NCBI RefSeq assembly: GCF_021390175.1
Contig: NZ_CP090004.1
Span: 3,277,001 to 3,341,000, forward strand
Source: Flagellimonas sp. HMM57
GTDB lineage: Bacteria > Bacteroidota > Bacteroidia > Flavobacteriales > Flavobacteriaceae
DNA: 64,000 bases
Direction of reading: 5' to 3'
The translations under genes were made by a program, and so were the position numbers. Under the pieces are notes generated by a model. It saw only the letters and a program-made list of their open reading frames with translations. It was not told where the DNA came from and searched no databases. Positions 1 to 9,472 of the stretch are shown in pieces; the first letter of the stretch is position 1; every line of letters begins with the position of its first letter.

Positions 1-2541
1 CCACTTTATCTATTAGTTTTGATACTGGTCGGATGTGCGAAGAAAACACCTTCAGAGATGGTACTTAAAGACAATTGGGAATTCCGAAATACGGCCGATA
101 CAAGTTGGTTAAAGGCTCAAGTGCCTGGCACGGTACATACCGATCTATTGGACAACAATAAAATTAAAGACCCATTTTTTCGCCTAAATGAGCGTGAGTT
201 ACAGTGGGTAGACAAGGCAGATTGGGAGTACCAAACGACTTTTGACCTTACCGAAGAAGAAACGGAAAGAGATTACATGGCACTTACATTCAGGGGTTTG
301 GATACCTACGCCGATGTTTATTTAAATGGTACGTTGTTGCTACAGACCGATAACATGTTCAGGACTTACGAAGTTTCTGTAAAGCAAAAAATAAAAGTTG
401 GTCAAAATCGGTTAAGGGTAGTTTTGGCATCACCGATTAAAAAAGGCATCGAAAAATATGACAAAGTCCCCTATGTAATCCCTGTATCGGATAATGACCT
501 CGCAGCATTGGGGCAAGTTCCCGAAAATAAAAAAGTCAGTGTATATACTCGAAAGGCCGGTTATCATTTTGGTTGGGATTGGGGACCTCGTTTGGTAACT
601 TCAGGGATATGGCGTCCAGTAACACTTAAAAGTTGGGACGATTTTGTGATCAAGGACCTTTTTGTGCAGCAGGAAGTGTTGGATACCGTTGCAAAACTAA
701 AAGCTCATCTGGAGTTGACCGCACTTGTTGCCGAAGAAAAAGCAGATGTAGAAGTTACAATCGATGATATTACGGTGCTCGAAGAAGAATTCTTGATGCG
801 AAAAGGGACACATCAATATGATTTTTCTTTTAAAATTGCCGATCCCGAATTATGGTGGCCTAACGGATTAGGGAACCAAAAACTATATACTATTGGTGTT
901 AAAATCAAGGGTAGAAAAAGTCAAGATACCATTTCCAAAAAGGTAGGCTTGCGAACGATTGAATTGGTCACCGAAAAAGACAGTATTGGAAGCTCGTTCT
1001 TTTTCAAGGTCAACGGGCATCCTATTTTTATGAAAGGGGCAAATTACATTCCCAATGATGTATTCTTGCCCCGTGTTGATAAAAAAGACTATGAGAACGT
1101 AATCAATGCAGCGGTTGAAACCAATATGAACATGCTTCGTGTTTGGGGCGGGGGCATCTATGAAGACGACTACTTTTATGAACTGTGCGATGAAAAGGGC
1201 ATTTTGGTCTGGCAAGATTTTATGTTTGCCTGTGCCATGTTTCCCGGCGATACCGATTTTTTAAACAATATTAGGGAAGAAGCCATTGATAATGTAAAGC
1301 GACTTCGAAACCACCCTTCAATTGCCTTATGGTGCGGTAACAACGAGATTTTATCGGCATGGAAGAATTGGGGCTGGGAAGATGAGATGAAAAAAACCTA
1401 TGGTGAAGCTCCGGCGCAAGAGGTATACCAGGCGTATCAAAACATATTTCATAAAATCTTGCCAGAAGTGGTCAATGCCTATGATGCGGATAGAAGGTAT
1501 TGGGCTTCTTCGCCAAGTACCGCACTGGGGGAACCAGAATCTCTTACGGATGGTGACCGTCATTATTGGGGCGTTTGGTGGGGCAAAGAACCTTTTTCCA
1601 ATTTTGAGAAAGAAATGCCGCGTTTTATGTCCGAATTTGGTTTTCAGTCCTTTCCAGAGCTATCAACCGTTGAAAAATATGCGATACCCGAAGATTATGA
1701 TATTTATTCAGAAGTCATGAAATCGCACCAGCGTTCGAGTATCGGTAACGAGACTATTGAAGAATACATGTTGCGCCATTATAAAAAACCGAAGAACTTT
1801 GAATCCTACCTTTACCTAAGCCATCTTTTGCAAGCATACGGTATCGGTGAGGGTATTGCGGCACATCGGAGAAACCGAGAGCGCTGTATGGGCAGTCTGT
1901 ATTGGCAGATCAATGATTGTTGGCCTGTAGCTTCATGGAGCAGTATCGATTATTATGGTAAATGGAAAGCCTTGCACTATACCATAAAAAGGGCTTTTGA
2001 ACCTTTGGCACTTAGTATCACAAAAAATACGGACGCAATAAACGTAGTAGTATTGAACGACCATCTGGAAGCTGTTTCAGGTAAAATGACATTACAACTA
2101 CTGGACTTTTCGGGAACTGTTTTGGAATCATGGGAAGAAACGATAACGGTGGATGGAAATAGTACCAAAGACGCATTGGCTATTGATAAAGTTCAATTGA
2201 ACTCCCATGATGAAAAAGCTACCCTGTTGCATGCTTCTTTTAGTAATGGAACCACTACTGTAGAAAATATTAGCTATCGTGTTCCCTTCAAGGAATTGGT
2301 ATTGCCAAGCTCCGGTTTAACACATTCCATCACCGAAAAAGAAGGCCGGTATGAAGTGCATCTAAAAACGGAAAAGCTTGCCAAGGATGTTTATTTAGCT
2401 TCACGTTCCACTAATAATTTTTCCGATAATTATTTTGATTTACTGCCGGGGCAGAAAAAAACAGTTTTTATTTTAAAAGATGGTTCTGATCTTAATTTTG
2501 CGGAAGATTTGAAGGTACTCACTTTAGATACCACATATTGA
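1..2541 (+). CDS. Beta-mannosidase (GH2), lipoprotein, 5' partial
   Basis: Glycoside hydrolase family 2 enzyme that would release mannose from beta-mannosides in the periplasm or at the outer membrane. The reading frame is open from base 1, and the first residues (PLYLLVLILVGC) are the end of a lipoprotein signal with a lipobox Cys. The true start therefore lies upstream of the window; the TTG at 19 is only an internal codon. A jelly-roll sugar-binding region comes first (YHFGWDWGPRL is typical of the family), then the barrel. The acid/base Glu is in WCGNNE (codon 1345-1347) and the nucleophile Glu in MSEFGFQSFPE (codon 1633-1635). The roughly 840 residues seen fit the family length. The next gene is 109 bp downstream on the same strand. 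Confidence 0.93.
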   Translation, partial: PLYLLVLILVGCAKKTPSEMVLKDNWEFRNTADTSWLKAQVPGTVHTDLLDNNKIKDPFFRLNERELQWVDKADWEYQTTFDLTEEETERDYMALTFRGLDTYADVYLNGTLLLQTDNMFRTYEVSVKQKIKVGQNRLRVVLASPIKKGIEKYDKVPYVIPVSDNDLAALGQVPENKKVSVYTRKAGYHFGWDWGPRLVTSGIWRPVTLKSWDDFVIKDLFVQQEVLDTVAKLKAHLELTALVAEEKADVEVTIDDITVLEEEFLMRKGTHQYDFSFKIADPELWWPNGLGNQKLYTIGVKIKGRKSQDTISKKVGLRTIELVTEKDSIGSSFFFKVNGHPIFMKGANYIPNDVFLPRVDKKDYENVINAAVETNMNMLRVWGGGIYEDDYFYELCDEKGILVWQDFMFACAMFPGDTDFLNNIREEAIDNVKRLRNHPSIALWCGNNEILSAWKNWGWEDEMKKTYGEAPAQEVYQAYQNIFHKILPEVVNAYDADRRYWASSPSTALGEPESLTDGDRHYWGVWWGKEPFSNFEKEMPRFMSEFGFQSFPELSTVEKYAIPEDYDIYSEVMKSHQRSSIGNETIEEYMLRHYKKPKNFESYLYLSHLLQAYGIGEGIAAHRRNRERCMGSLYWQINDCWPVASWSSIDYYGKWKALHYTIKRAFEPLALSITKNTDAINVVVLNDHLEAVSGKMTLQLLDFSGTVLESWEETITVDGNSTKDALAIDKVQLNSHDEKATLLHASFSNGTTTVENISYRVPFKELVLPSSGLTHSITEKEGRYEVHLKTEKLAKDVYLASRSTNNFSDNYFDLLPGQKKTVFILKDGSDLNFAEDLKVLTLDTTY

Positions 2542-2650
2542 TATTCTTCAAGGAAGAATATATCCAGATTACGTAAGAGTTTTTTTCGTTTATGCGCAAC
2601 TAAAAAGCAATGGATTCATTATCTTCCACAACATTTCCAAACTACGTCAA

Positions 2651-5600
2651 ATGAGAACTTTTTCAGCCATATTTTTATTGCTTTTTAGCGTATGCGCCAC
2701 AGGGCAGGTCAATCCCAAATGGGCCCGTTATCCTTCCATTTCCCCAGATGGAAGTACCATTGTCTTTACCTACAAGGGAAATCTTTTTCGGGTTCCATCA
2801 GCAGGTGGCACGGCAACACAGCTTACTTATCATAAGGCCCATGATTATAAGGCAACATGGAGCAAGGATGGCAAGCAGATTGCTTTTGCTTCTGACCGGT
2901 ATGGTAATTTTGATGTGTTTGTAATGGACGCTCTTGGAGGAGAAGCTACCCGATTGACTTTTCATAGCAATGACGAAATACCCTATACCTTTTCGCATGA
3001 TGATAGTACCGTTTTATTCGGTGCCGTGCGTCAAGATGCGGTAAAGCATAGGCAATATCCCACTAGCGCTCAACCCGAGCTTTATGAAGTAGCTTCCAAT
3101 GTGGGTAAGGTGAATCAGGTATTGACCGTTCCAGCACAAGACGTACAGGTAAGTTCAGAGGGTAGTATTTTGTTGTATCATGATAAAAAAGGATATGAAA
3201 ATGAATTTAGAAAGCATCATGTTTCAGCAATAGCCCGGGATGTTTGGATGTATAGCAAAAATGAGGATAAGCATACCATGCTTACGACATTTGGGGGCGA
3301 GGATAGAAACCCAGTGCTGTCCAAAGACGAAAAAACGGTATACTATCTCAGTGAAGAAAGCGGGAGTTTCAACGTGCACAAGTTTAGCTTGGACAATCCT
3401 TCTCAAAATCAACCAGTAACGAATTTAAAAACACATCCAGTTCGGTCGTTGTCCTATGGCAATGGAACCATGGCTTTTAGCTACGATGGAGAAATTTATA
3501 CGCTTACCGATGGGGCTGACCCAGAAAAGGTCAGTATTATCATCCGAACCCAAGATGGTGTAAATACAGACCAATTTATTTCCATTAACTCAGGGGTGCT
3601 TGAAATGGCAGTTTCACCAAATGGCAAAGAGATAGCTTTTATAGCCAGGGGAGAGGTGTTTGTCACTGCCATAGAAGGAGGTTTAACAAAACGGTTGACA
3701 AATACCCCAGAGCAAGAACGATTTGTAAAATTTACGGCCGATGGAAATGCCGTTGCCTATTCCAGTGAACGTGATGGCAAATGGCAGTTGTACCAAACTA
3801 AAAAAGTACGTAGTGAGGAATCGTATTTTTTTGCCGCTACCTTGCTGAAGGAAGAAACATTGCTCAGCAAAGATGTAGATTGTTATTTGGCAGAATTTTC
3901 CCCAGATGGCACGTACATGGCCTATATAGAAGACCGAAGAACCTTGAAGGTATTGAATTTGAAAACCAAAGAGGAAAAGACCTTACTGACACCAAAAGAA
4001 CTTTATCATTTTAGCGATGGGGACAAATACTTTAAGTGGAGTCCAGATAGCAAATGGTTGTTGATCGCTTGGGGCGCTACATTGAGCAATGGAGAAATTT
4101 TATTGATGTCCGCCAATGGTTCTAAAAAAGAAAACCTTACCCAAAGCGGATATTATGATTATCGACCCAAATGGGTGAATGAAGGAAATCAACTTTTGTG
4201 GTTCAGTAACAGGGACGGGCTTAAAAGTTACGCCACCAGCGGTAGAACCCAAGGCGATGTATACAGCATGTTCCTGACCCAAGAAAGTTGGGACAAATTC
4301 AATATGAACAAAGAAGATTATGACTTGATGAAGTTGTTGGAAGATAAAAAGGATGATAAAAAAGACGAAGACACTTCCGATTCAAAAAAGAAAAAAGGAA
4401 AGAAGGACGACAAAAAAGATAAGGAGACGGTAAAACCGATACAGTTTGATTGGGAAGATATGACCGAGCGTAAAACGCGTTTGACCATCCATTCCTCAAA
4501 TCTGGCAGATGCAGTTTTATCTAAAGACGGCGAGAAATTGTACTATTTGGCCCGATTTGAAAAAAATCTGAATCTATGGGAAACGGAACTTCGCACCAAG
4601 AAAACCAAAATGTTGATTTCCCTGAATGCCAAACGTGCTAGTTTGGAATGGGACAAAGAACAGGAGAATCTATTTTTACTTAGCGATGGAAAAATTAAGA
4701 AGGTTGATTTAAAAGCAGGGAAGACAGAAGCTGTAAAAATGAAATCCGAAATGCAGTTGGATACCAATGCCGAGCGTCAACATATGTTCGAGCATGTTTG
4801 GCTACGTACCAATGCAATTTTCTACCACTCCAATTTTCATGGAAAGGATTGGGAAATGCTTCGTAAGGAATACGAAAAATACATTCCACATTTGGGCAAT
4901 TCCTATGAATTTGCTGAACTGGTTTCTGAACTTTTAGGCGAATTGAACGTAAGCCATGCCGGAGGTCGATACAACGGAAACATTCCCAATGGTGATGCTA
5001 CGGCTAGTTTGGGAATATTTATGGACTATGACCATGAGGGTGATGGTATAAAGATTGCGGAAGTCATTAAGGGAGGTCCGCTTGATAAATCAGCCTTTTC
5101 GATTGCGCCAGGTACCATTATCGAAAAAATTAATGGGGAGACTATTTTAGCGGATAGCGATGTTGCCAAATACCTCAATCGATTGGCAGACCAGTTTACG
5201 TTACTGGATATCGTTGAACCAGCTACGGGAAAAAGAAAGCAAATCACGGTAAAACCTATCACACGCTCACAAGAAAATCGTCTATTGTACAAAAGATGGG
5301 TAAAACAAAACGAGAAAGAGGTAGAGGAGAAAAGTAATGGAAAACTGGGCTATGTGCATATTCCTGGCATGAGCGATGGTCCCTATCGCAATATCTACGA
5401 GTACATGTTGGGCAAGTTTTTTGATAAAGAAGCAGTTATCGTGGATACCCGTTTTAATGGTGGTGGTGATTTAGTAGCCGATTTAGCCATGTTCTTTACT
5501 GGTGAATCCTTTATTACCTACGCTACGGAGGATAGGCAAGTAGGAGGAGAGCCAACTTCTAGATGGACAAAGCCTACACTTGCTATTTTCAATGAATCCA

Positions 5601-5890
5601 TGTATAGTGATGGACACTGCTTTGCAAGTGGTTATACCGACTTAAAGATCGGAAAAACGGTGGGAATGCCCGTACCGGGAACGTGCAGTTTTGCAGGTTG
5701 GGAACGTTTGCCCGATGGCGGAAGATGGGGAGTGGTACCCGTTAGTGCCAAAAACAAAGCAGGGGAGTGGATGGAAAACAACCAGACTGAACCTATAATC
5801 AAGGTAAAGAATATGCCAGATATCATCGATAAAGGGATTGACCAACAATTGGAACGTTCTATCGAAGAATTGTTGAAAGAGGTGAATTAG
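2651..5890 (+). CDS. Tricorn-type protease homologue, secreted
   Basis: Large serine protease (1079 aa) of the tricorn family, peptidase S41. A signal peptide (MRTFSAIFLLLFSVCATG) places it in the periplasm, unlike cytosolic archaeal tricorn. Order of parts: PD40/WD40-like beta-propeller repeats (about 20-560), a Lys/Asp-rich charged stretch (about 565-595), a second propeller-like part, a core domain with the likely catalytic His in LNVSHAGG (His769), a PDZ domain (about 785-870), and a C-terminal S41 fold from GYVHIPG onward. The likely catalytic Ser is in MYSDGH (Ser986). In tricorn, peptides pass through the propellers to the active site and are cut into short pieces. M20, M1 and M28 peptidases nearby could finish the breakdown. 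Confidence 0.9.
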   Translation: MRTFSAIFLLLFSVCATGQVNPKWARYPSISPDGSTIVFTYKGNLFRVPSAGGTATQLTYHKAHDYKATWSKDGKQIAFASDRYGNFDVFVMDALGGEATRLTFHSNDEIPYTFSHDDSTVLFGAVRQDAVKHRQYPTSAQPELYEVASNVGKVNQVLTVPAQDVQVSSEGSILLYHDKKGYENEFRKHHVSAIARDVWMYSKNEDKHTMLTTFGGEDRNPVLSKDEKTVYYLSEESGSFNVHKFSLDNPSQNQPVTNLKTHPVRSLSYGNGTMAFSYDGEIYTLTDGADPEKVSIIIRTQDGVNTDQFISINSGVLEMAVSPNGKEIAFIARGEVFVTAIEGGLTKRLTNTPEQERFVKFTADGNAVAYSSERDGKWQLYQTKKVRSEESYFFAATLLKEETLLSKDVDCYLAEFSPDGTYMAYIEDRRTLKVLNLKTKEEKTLLTPKELYHFSDGDKYFKWSPDSKWLLIAWGATLSNGEILLMSANGSKKENLTQSGYYDYRPKWVNEGNQLLWFSNRDGLKSYATSGRTQGDVYSMFLTQESWDKFNMNKEDYDLMKLLEDKKDDKKDEDTSDSKKKKGKKDDKKDKETVKPIQFDWEDMTERKTRLTIHSSNLADAVLSKDGEKLYYLARFEKNLNLWETELRTKKTKMLISLNAKRASLEWDKEQENLFLLSDGKIKKVDLKAGKTEAVKMKSEMQLDTNAERQHMFEHVWLRTNAIFYHSNFHGKDWEMLRKEYEKYIPHLGNSYEFAELVSELLGELNVSHAGGRYNGNIPNGDATASLGIFMDYDHEGDGIKIAEVIKGGPLDKSAFSIAPGTIIEKINGETILADSDVAKYLNRLADQFTLLDIVEPATGKRKQITVKPITRSQENRLLYKRWVKQNEKEVEEKSNGKLGYVHIPGMSDGPYRNIYEYMLGKFFDKEAVIVDTRFNGGGDLVADLAMFFTGESFITYATEDRQVGGEPTSRWTKPTLAIFNESMYSDGHCFASGYTDLKIGKTVGMPVPGTCSFAGWERLPDGGRWGVVPVSAKNKAGEWMENNQTEPIIKVKNMPDIIDKGIDQQLERSIEELLKEVN

Positions 5891-5901
5891 ATAAGGGTTG
5901 T

Positions 5902-6471
5902 TTATCGAGAATTCAACTTCAATCCCTTTTCGCAAAGTGAAATAATCTCTGCTATCCTTTTTTGGCGTGTTTCTTCACGTTTTGCACTGTTTAACCAATA
6001 GAGATAGCTTTTGCGTTGTCCACGGGCAAACCCTTGAAAATTTTCCCATGCGACCTTGTTTTTGTCAAAGGCGTTTTGCAAATCGTCGGGTATAACTCCG
6101 TTCTCGACATCATCCAAAGCGGTCCAGGAACCATTTTCTTTGGCAACCGCAATTGATTTTAAGCCGCTTTTGTGCATTAGTTTAGCTTTGGTCAATCCCT
6201 TGATATGGTCTTTGTTGACCTTGCTCCAAACACTTTTTGGTTTTCGGGGGCAGAAGTATTGGCGCCTTTTGCCATCGCCCAAACTTTTTACGGTACTGTC
6301 TATCCAACCGTAACATAGTGCAACACGCACCGCTTCCTCCCATCGCATGCTGGGTTTGGGATGATCCACCTTATAAAAGATAAGGTAAATACCTTCTTTA
6401 TTGGGATGGTTTTCATGCAACCAATCCCGCCATTCCAAATCATTTTTAAAATAATATTCCTTAATGTCCAT
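5902..6471 (-). CDS. YdeI/OmpD-associated family protein
   Basis: Small soluble protein, about 189 aa from the chosen start, of the YdeI/OmpD-associated family (the bacteriocin-protection annotation in databases is by homology only). Typical motifs are visible: RWEEAVRVALCYGWIDS near the N-terminus, RQYFCPRKPKSVWSKVN in the middle, and a C-terminal AKREETRQKRI helix. Members hold a DUF1801/YdhG-like region and a C-terminal helical region; their biochemical role is not settled. I chose the ATG at 6471 (MDIKEYY) over the ATG at 6492. It overlaps the 3' end of the upstream metal-receptor gene by 11 bases, which suggests translational coupling. Converges with the tricorn gene, 11 bp apart. Confidence 0.82.
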   Translation of the reverse strand: MDIKEYYFKNDLEWRDWLHENHPNKEGIYLIFYKVDHPKPSMRWEEAVRVALCYGWIDSTVKSLGDGKRRQYFCPRKPKSVWSKVNKDHIKGLTKAKLMHKSGLKSIAVAKENGSWTALDDVENGVIPDDLQNAFDKNKVAWENFQGFARGQRKSYLYWLNSAKREETRQKRIAEIISLCEKGLKLNSR

Positions 6472-7252
6472 GTAGTGATTTAAAATAGTCAAATGCCCTT
6501 AGTAATCGTGAGCCGTACCAAGAGAAAAATTCTCCGTTTACCAACTTTACCGGAATACCAAGTTGTTGCTCCAATTTCAGTTTATGTTCTTCATTAAAGG
6601 GAAAAGGTTCTGAGGATAGCAGAATATAATCCAAAGCCTTATTTTTTAAGGTATCGAGTTCTATGACGGGATATCTGTCCTGTTCTGCAAAGGCATTGCT
6701 ATATCCGTTAAGTGCCAACATATGGTCAATAAAAGTGCCTTTGCCAACTACCATCCAGGGATTTTGCCAAATAAAATAGGCTACCCTGTATTTTGATGCT
6801 GTTGAAATTATGGATTCGAATTCCAATTTTTCAGCTAAAATATGCGTGCATAGCTCAGAAGCTTTTTCCGTACAATCGAACAGTTGCCCGTATTGGCGAA
6901 TCATTTCCAAAGCTTCGGTCAAATAACCCACATCCGTAACATGTACAGGATACTCTTTTTCCAAGGCCTCCACGATTTCTTTACTATTCTCCTCTTTATT
7001 GCAAAGAATAATATCCGGTTTTAGGCTTTTGATTTTATCATAGTTGATGTTCTTGGTACCACCGACTACCGTCTTGGTTTTTCGAAGATAATCTGGATAG
7101 ATACAAAATTTGGTAATACCGACCAATGATTCTTCTAACCCCAAATCAACCAATGTTTCTGTTTGGGAAGGGTTAAGGCAAACGATTCGCGATACAGGTT
7201 TTGTTATTTGTATCATGCGCCCCATTTGGTCCGTTATTTCAAAGCTTCCCAT
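6461..7252 (-). CDS. Helical-backbone metal receptor / BtuF-like binding protein
   Basis: 263-aa protein of the periplasmic-binding superfamily with a helical backbone (BtuF/FhuD type). The family signature is clear: RIVCLNPSQTETLVDLG at the first helix, KSLKPDIILCN in the middle and the C-terminal lobe with DYILLSSEPFPF. BtuF members bind cobalamin, others haem or ferric chelates, and deliver them to an ABC importer. No signal peptide is evident at this start, and no permease or ATPase gene is adjacent, so ligand and location are open. Similar signal-less proteins are common in this group. The gene overlaps the YdeI-like gene downstream by 11 bases. Confidence 0.8.
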   Translation of the reverse strand: MGSFEITDQMGRMIQITKPVSRIVCLNPSQTETLVDLGLEESLVGITKFCIYPDYLRKTKTVVGGTKNINYDKIKSLKPDIILCNKEENSKEIVEALEKEYPVHVTDVGYLTEALEMIRQYGQLFDCTEKASELCTHILAEKLEFESIISTASKYRVAYFIWQNPWMVVGKGTFIDHMLALNGYSNAFAEQDRYPVIELDTLKNKALDYILLSSEPFPFNEEHKLKLEQQLGIPVKLVNGEFFSWYGSRLLRAFDYFKSLHGH

Positions 7253-7304
7253 AGCAAAACGAAACTGATTACGTTGATTGTTATAATGGATTAAACGAGA
7301 AAAC

Positions 7305-8834
7305 TTATAACCTTTCCGCTAAAATAGCTATCATGGTTTTGATGCCTTCCCTATAATTGCCCAACCTCAAATTTTCATTGGGGCTATGCTGATTGTTGTC
7401 ACGGTTCACTGTGGGTACCGTCACTGCCGGAATACCCAACGTATTCACGAACGGTGAGATAGGAATGGAACCACCGCTCATGCGTATGCGAATGGGGTCT
7501 TCACCAAAGGCATTTTTGAGGGCACTAGTCAACCATAGTCCTACTTCGGAATCAAAATTAGTTCTAAAGGATTGATAGGAAATCTCATGTGTCATGGTAG
7601 CAATTTTAGGATGTTGTAACCGCTCTTCTTTGGTCGGTTCCCTGTCCAATACATGGTATCCTTGATCGGCTATATGTTTTTTGATTAAATCAATAAGACG
7701 GTTTGGGTCAGATTCCAAAACCAAAAGCACATCGATTTCCGCTCTGGCCCATCCCGGAACAATGGTGCGCACTTTTTCATTGATCCAACCGGATTGCATG
7801 CCCCTAATGTTCAACGAAGGATATTGAATCGCTTCTTGATAATACCTGCCCACCTTATCGGTTTCGGCAATCTGAAGGCGCTCCTTTATCTGTGCTTCGT
7901 TATCGGGAACGGCCTTTAAGATGTTTTCGGTAGCCTGGTCGATGTCGATACCGTTATAAAAATCTGGGATGGTGACCCGACCTTCATCGTCTTTCATGGA
8001 AGCCAACAATTTAGAAAGTCGCAAGGCAGGATTTGGTGCATAATTCCCAAAATGTCCACTATGTTGTGGCACTACGGGGCCATAAGTCGTTAATTGTATC
8101 GTGGAAATCCCTCTGGCACCGAAGGTTAATGTAGGTTTGTTGGTAATATGCCGGGGGCCATCAAAGATAATGAGCATATCCGCTGTTAAAAGTTCGCTGT
8201 TATCCGTTACCGCCTTTGGAAGATGTGGAGAGCCCAGTTCCTCTTCAAAATCCATAATTACCTTAATGTTGTAGTTTGGATTGATGTTTAAATCCTCCGC
8301 AGCATCCAAAGCAGCAAGAAACATAGCGACCGGTCCTTTTGCATCGCTTGCAGCCCTTGCGAAAACACGCCAATCATCCTCGTAGTTTTCAATGGTATTC
8401 CATGGAATTTCTTTCCATTCCCCGTTACCGTCCATTTTTTTAAGGGCAGGTTTGTACGGACTTTCTTGAAACCATCGCGTCGAGTCTACAGGTTGTCCAT
8501 CGATTTGCAGATAAATGAGTACCGTTTTTTTGGCTTTTTTATGTTTTCGTTCGGCCAATAACAAGGGAACAGTTGCTGTTGGAATTCGGGTTGCAGTAAA
8601 ACCTCTGGCACTAAAGGCACTTTCGCACCATTGCACATTTTTTTCGATTTCCTCGGGATAAAAGGCATCGTTTGGAATGCTGAGCAATTCTTTTAAAGTT
8701 CCAAAAGAGCTTAACGTGTACGCTTGGGCAGTACTATTTAATTTTTCTTGGCTTAGTTTTTGCGAAAGACCGGTTAAGGGAAATAAAAGTGTCAATACAG
8801 AAAAGTAAACGAAAATGGATGTAGAAAACTTCAT
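7305..8834 (-). CDS. M20 family metallopeptidase, secreted
   Basis: 509-aa peptidase M20/M25/M40 family protein with a signal peptide (MKFSTSIFVYFSVLTLLFPLTGLS), so periplasmic. Expected metal ligands and catalytic residues are mostly visible: ASDAKGP (bridging Asp), DFEEELGS (catalytic Glu pair), IIFDGP (Asp) and HSPNENLR (final His). A dimerisation/lid domain with NIRGMQSGW lies between. The first metal ligand is unusual: the usual GHxDxxP motif reads LQIDGQPVD, with Gln110 where His is expected. It may be a subfamily trait or reduce metal affinity. Substrate probably di- or short peptides. Upstream lies the repeat-rich island. Confidence 0.87.
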   Translation of the reverse strand: MKFSTSIFVYFSVLTLLFPLTGLSQKLSQEKLNSTAQAYTLSSFGTLKELLSIPNDAFYPEEIEKNVQWCESAFSARGFTATRIPTATVPLLLAERKHKKAKKTVLIYLQIDGQPVDSTRWFQESPYKPALKKMDGNGEWKEIPWNTIENYEDDWRVFARAASDAKGPVAMFLAALDAAEDLNINPNYNIKVIMDFEEELGSPHLPKAVTDNSELLTADMLIIFDGPRHITNKPTLTFGARGISTIQLTTYGPVVPQHSGHFGNYAPNPALRLSKLLASMKDDEGRVTIPDFYNGIDIDQATENILKAVPDNEAQIKERLQIAETDKVGRYYQEAIQYPSLNIRGMQSGWINEKVRTIVPGWARAEIDVLLVLESDPNRLIDLIKKHIADQGYHVLDREPTKEERLQHPKIATMTHEISYQSFRTNFDSEVGLWLTSALKNAFGEDPIRIRMSGGSIPISPFVNTLGIPAVTVPTVNRDNNQHSPNENLRLGNYREGIKTMIAILAERL

Positions 8835-8897
8835 GGGTCGGTATATTGCGTTGTTGCCTAAATTTAGGCATAGTAAGTTGATTTTGCGAATTCTTGC

Positions 8898-8968
8898 TTA
8901 GTATAAGTGCCGATGACCTTTTTTAAGCTGGCCTTTTCTATTGTTTTCTAACGCTTGCTTTCCACCAG
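8898..8968 (-). pseudogene. C-terminal coding scrap abutting REP unit A
   Basis: On the minus strand an open frame of about 20 codons runs from the repeat at 8962-9001 to a TAA at 8898-8900 and ends in QLKKGHRHLY. No start codon or upstream coding region remains. I read it as the tail of a larger protein cut off at the repeat. Its QLKK motif and the CAGCTTAAAAAA stretch encoding it recur in the scrap at 11643-11735. Too short to identify by itself; chance is possible. Confidence 0.3.
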
Positions 8969-9001
8969 TTACCCCCGCTACCGACAGTTTGCAACTGGTG
9001 G
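8962..9001 (-). repeat. REP-like hairpin repeat, unit A
   Basis: Minus-strand copy of a dispersed repeat: CCACCAGT, short loop, ACTGTCGG, then the tail GTAGCGGGGG. The arm CCACCAGTT at 8962-8970 pairs exactly with AACTGGTGG at 8993-9001, so the copy also lies within a perfect 9-bp inverted repeat. It faces unit B in inverted orientation with 124 bp between. Confidence 0.75.
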
Positions 9002-9125
9002 CTACAACAGTATCCAATTTGGAATTGACCTAAAAACTGAGATTTTCAATCTCAGCTAATGCCCTAAAAATATAAAACCTATAACAAGCTAGTATACTCG
9101 AAAATATGTTTACATATCTGGTACG

Positions 9126-9155
9126 CCACTAGTCACAGACCAGCGGGAGCGGGGG
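9126..9155 (+). repeat. REP-like hairpin repeat, unit B
   Basis: Plus-strand copy: CCACTAGTCACAGACCAGCGG followed by GAGCGGGGG. Forms with unit A an inverted pair whose G-rich tails point outward. The same right-hand subtype (CGCCACTAGTCACAGAC) occurs in unit F, also paired with a left-hand copy. Confidence 0.75.
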
Positions 9156-9167
9156 AACGAAAGTAGT

Positions 9168-9374
9168 TTACCATCCTTGTTGCTTAAGCAAGATGATAAC
9201 ATCTTTTAGAACGGAAACCACATTTTGTACCTCTCGGCGATCAAAAACACCTTCTTCTAAATAAAAAAGCATCTCAATACATGAATTAAGAATTAAGGAT
9301 AACTCTTCCGGTGAACCATAAGAGTCCGTCATGTATTCTGAAAGTCTGTTCTCTTTTGCGTGATGGTCTTGCAT
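9168..9374 (-). CDS. Small hypothetical protein
   Basis: I place the start at the ATG of MQDHHAKENRLSEY (9374), giving 68 aa. A longer frame back to 9479 would overlap the divergent XRE gene and remove any promoter space. The protein is probably all-helical and acidic in the middle (SPEELSLILNSCIEMLFYLEEG), ending in a DVIILLKQQGW helix. No signal peptide or known domain recognised. It sits between a REP-like repeat and an XRE regulator, which may control it. Function unknown. Confidence 0.55.
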   Translation of the reverse strand: MQDHHAKENRLSEYMTDSYGSPEELSLILNSCIEMLFYLEEGVFDRREVQNVVSVLKDVIILLKQQGW

Positions 9375-9472
9375 GAGGCAAAAATAAATAAAATGTTTAT
9401 AAATGTGGTAATTTATATGATGTAACATGAGTATTTTTAAAACCTCAGCTTTGTTATCATTAAAAGAATCTG

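Noticed and set aside
4345..4430. Lys/Asp-rich stretch in the tricorn gene as a frameshift or insert
   Set aside because: The frame continues into normal family sequence; charged low-complexity linkers are common at this place.
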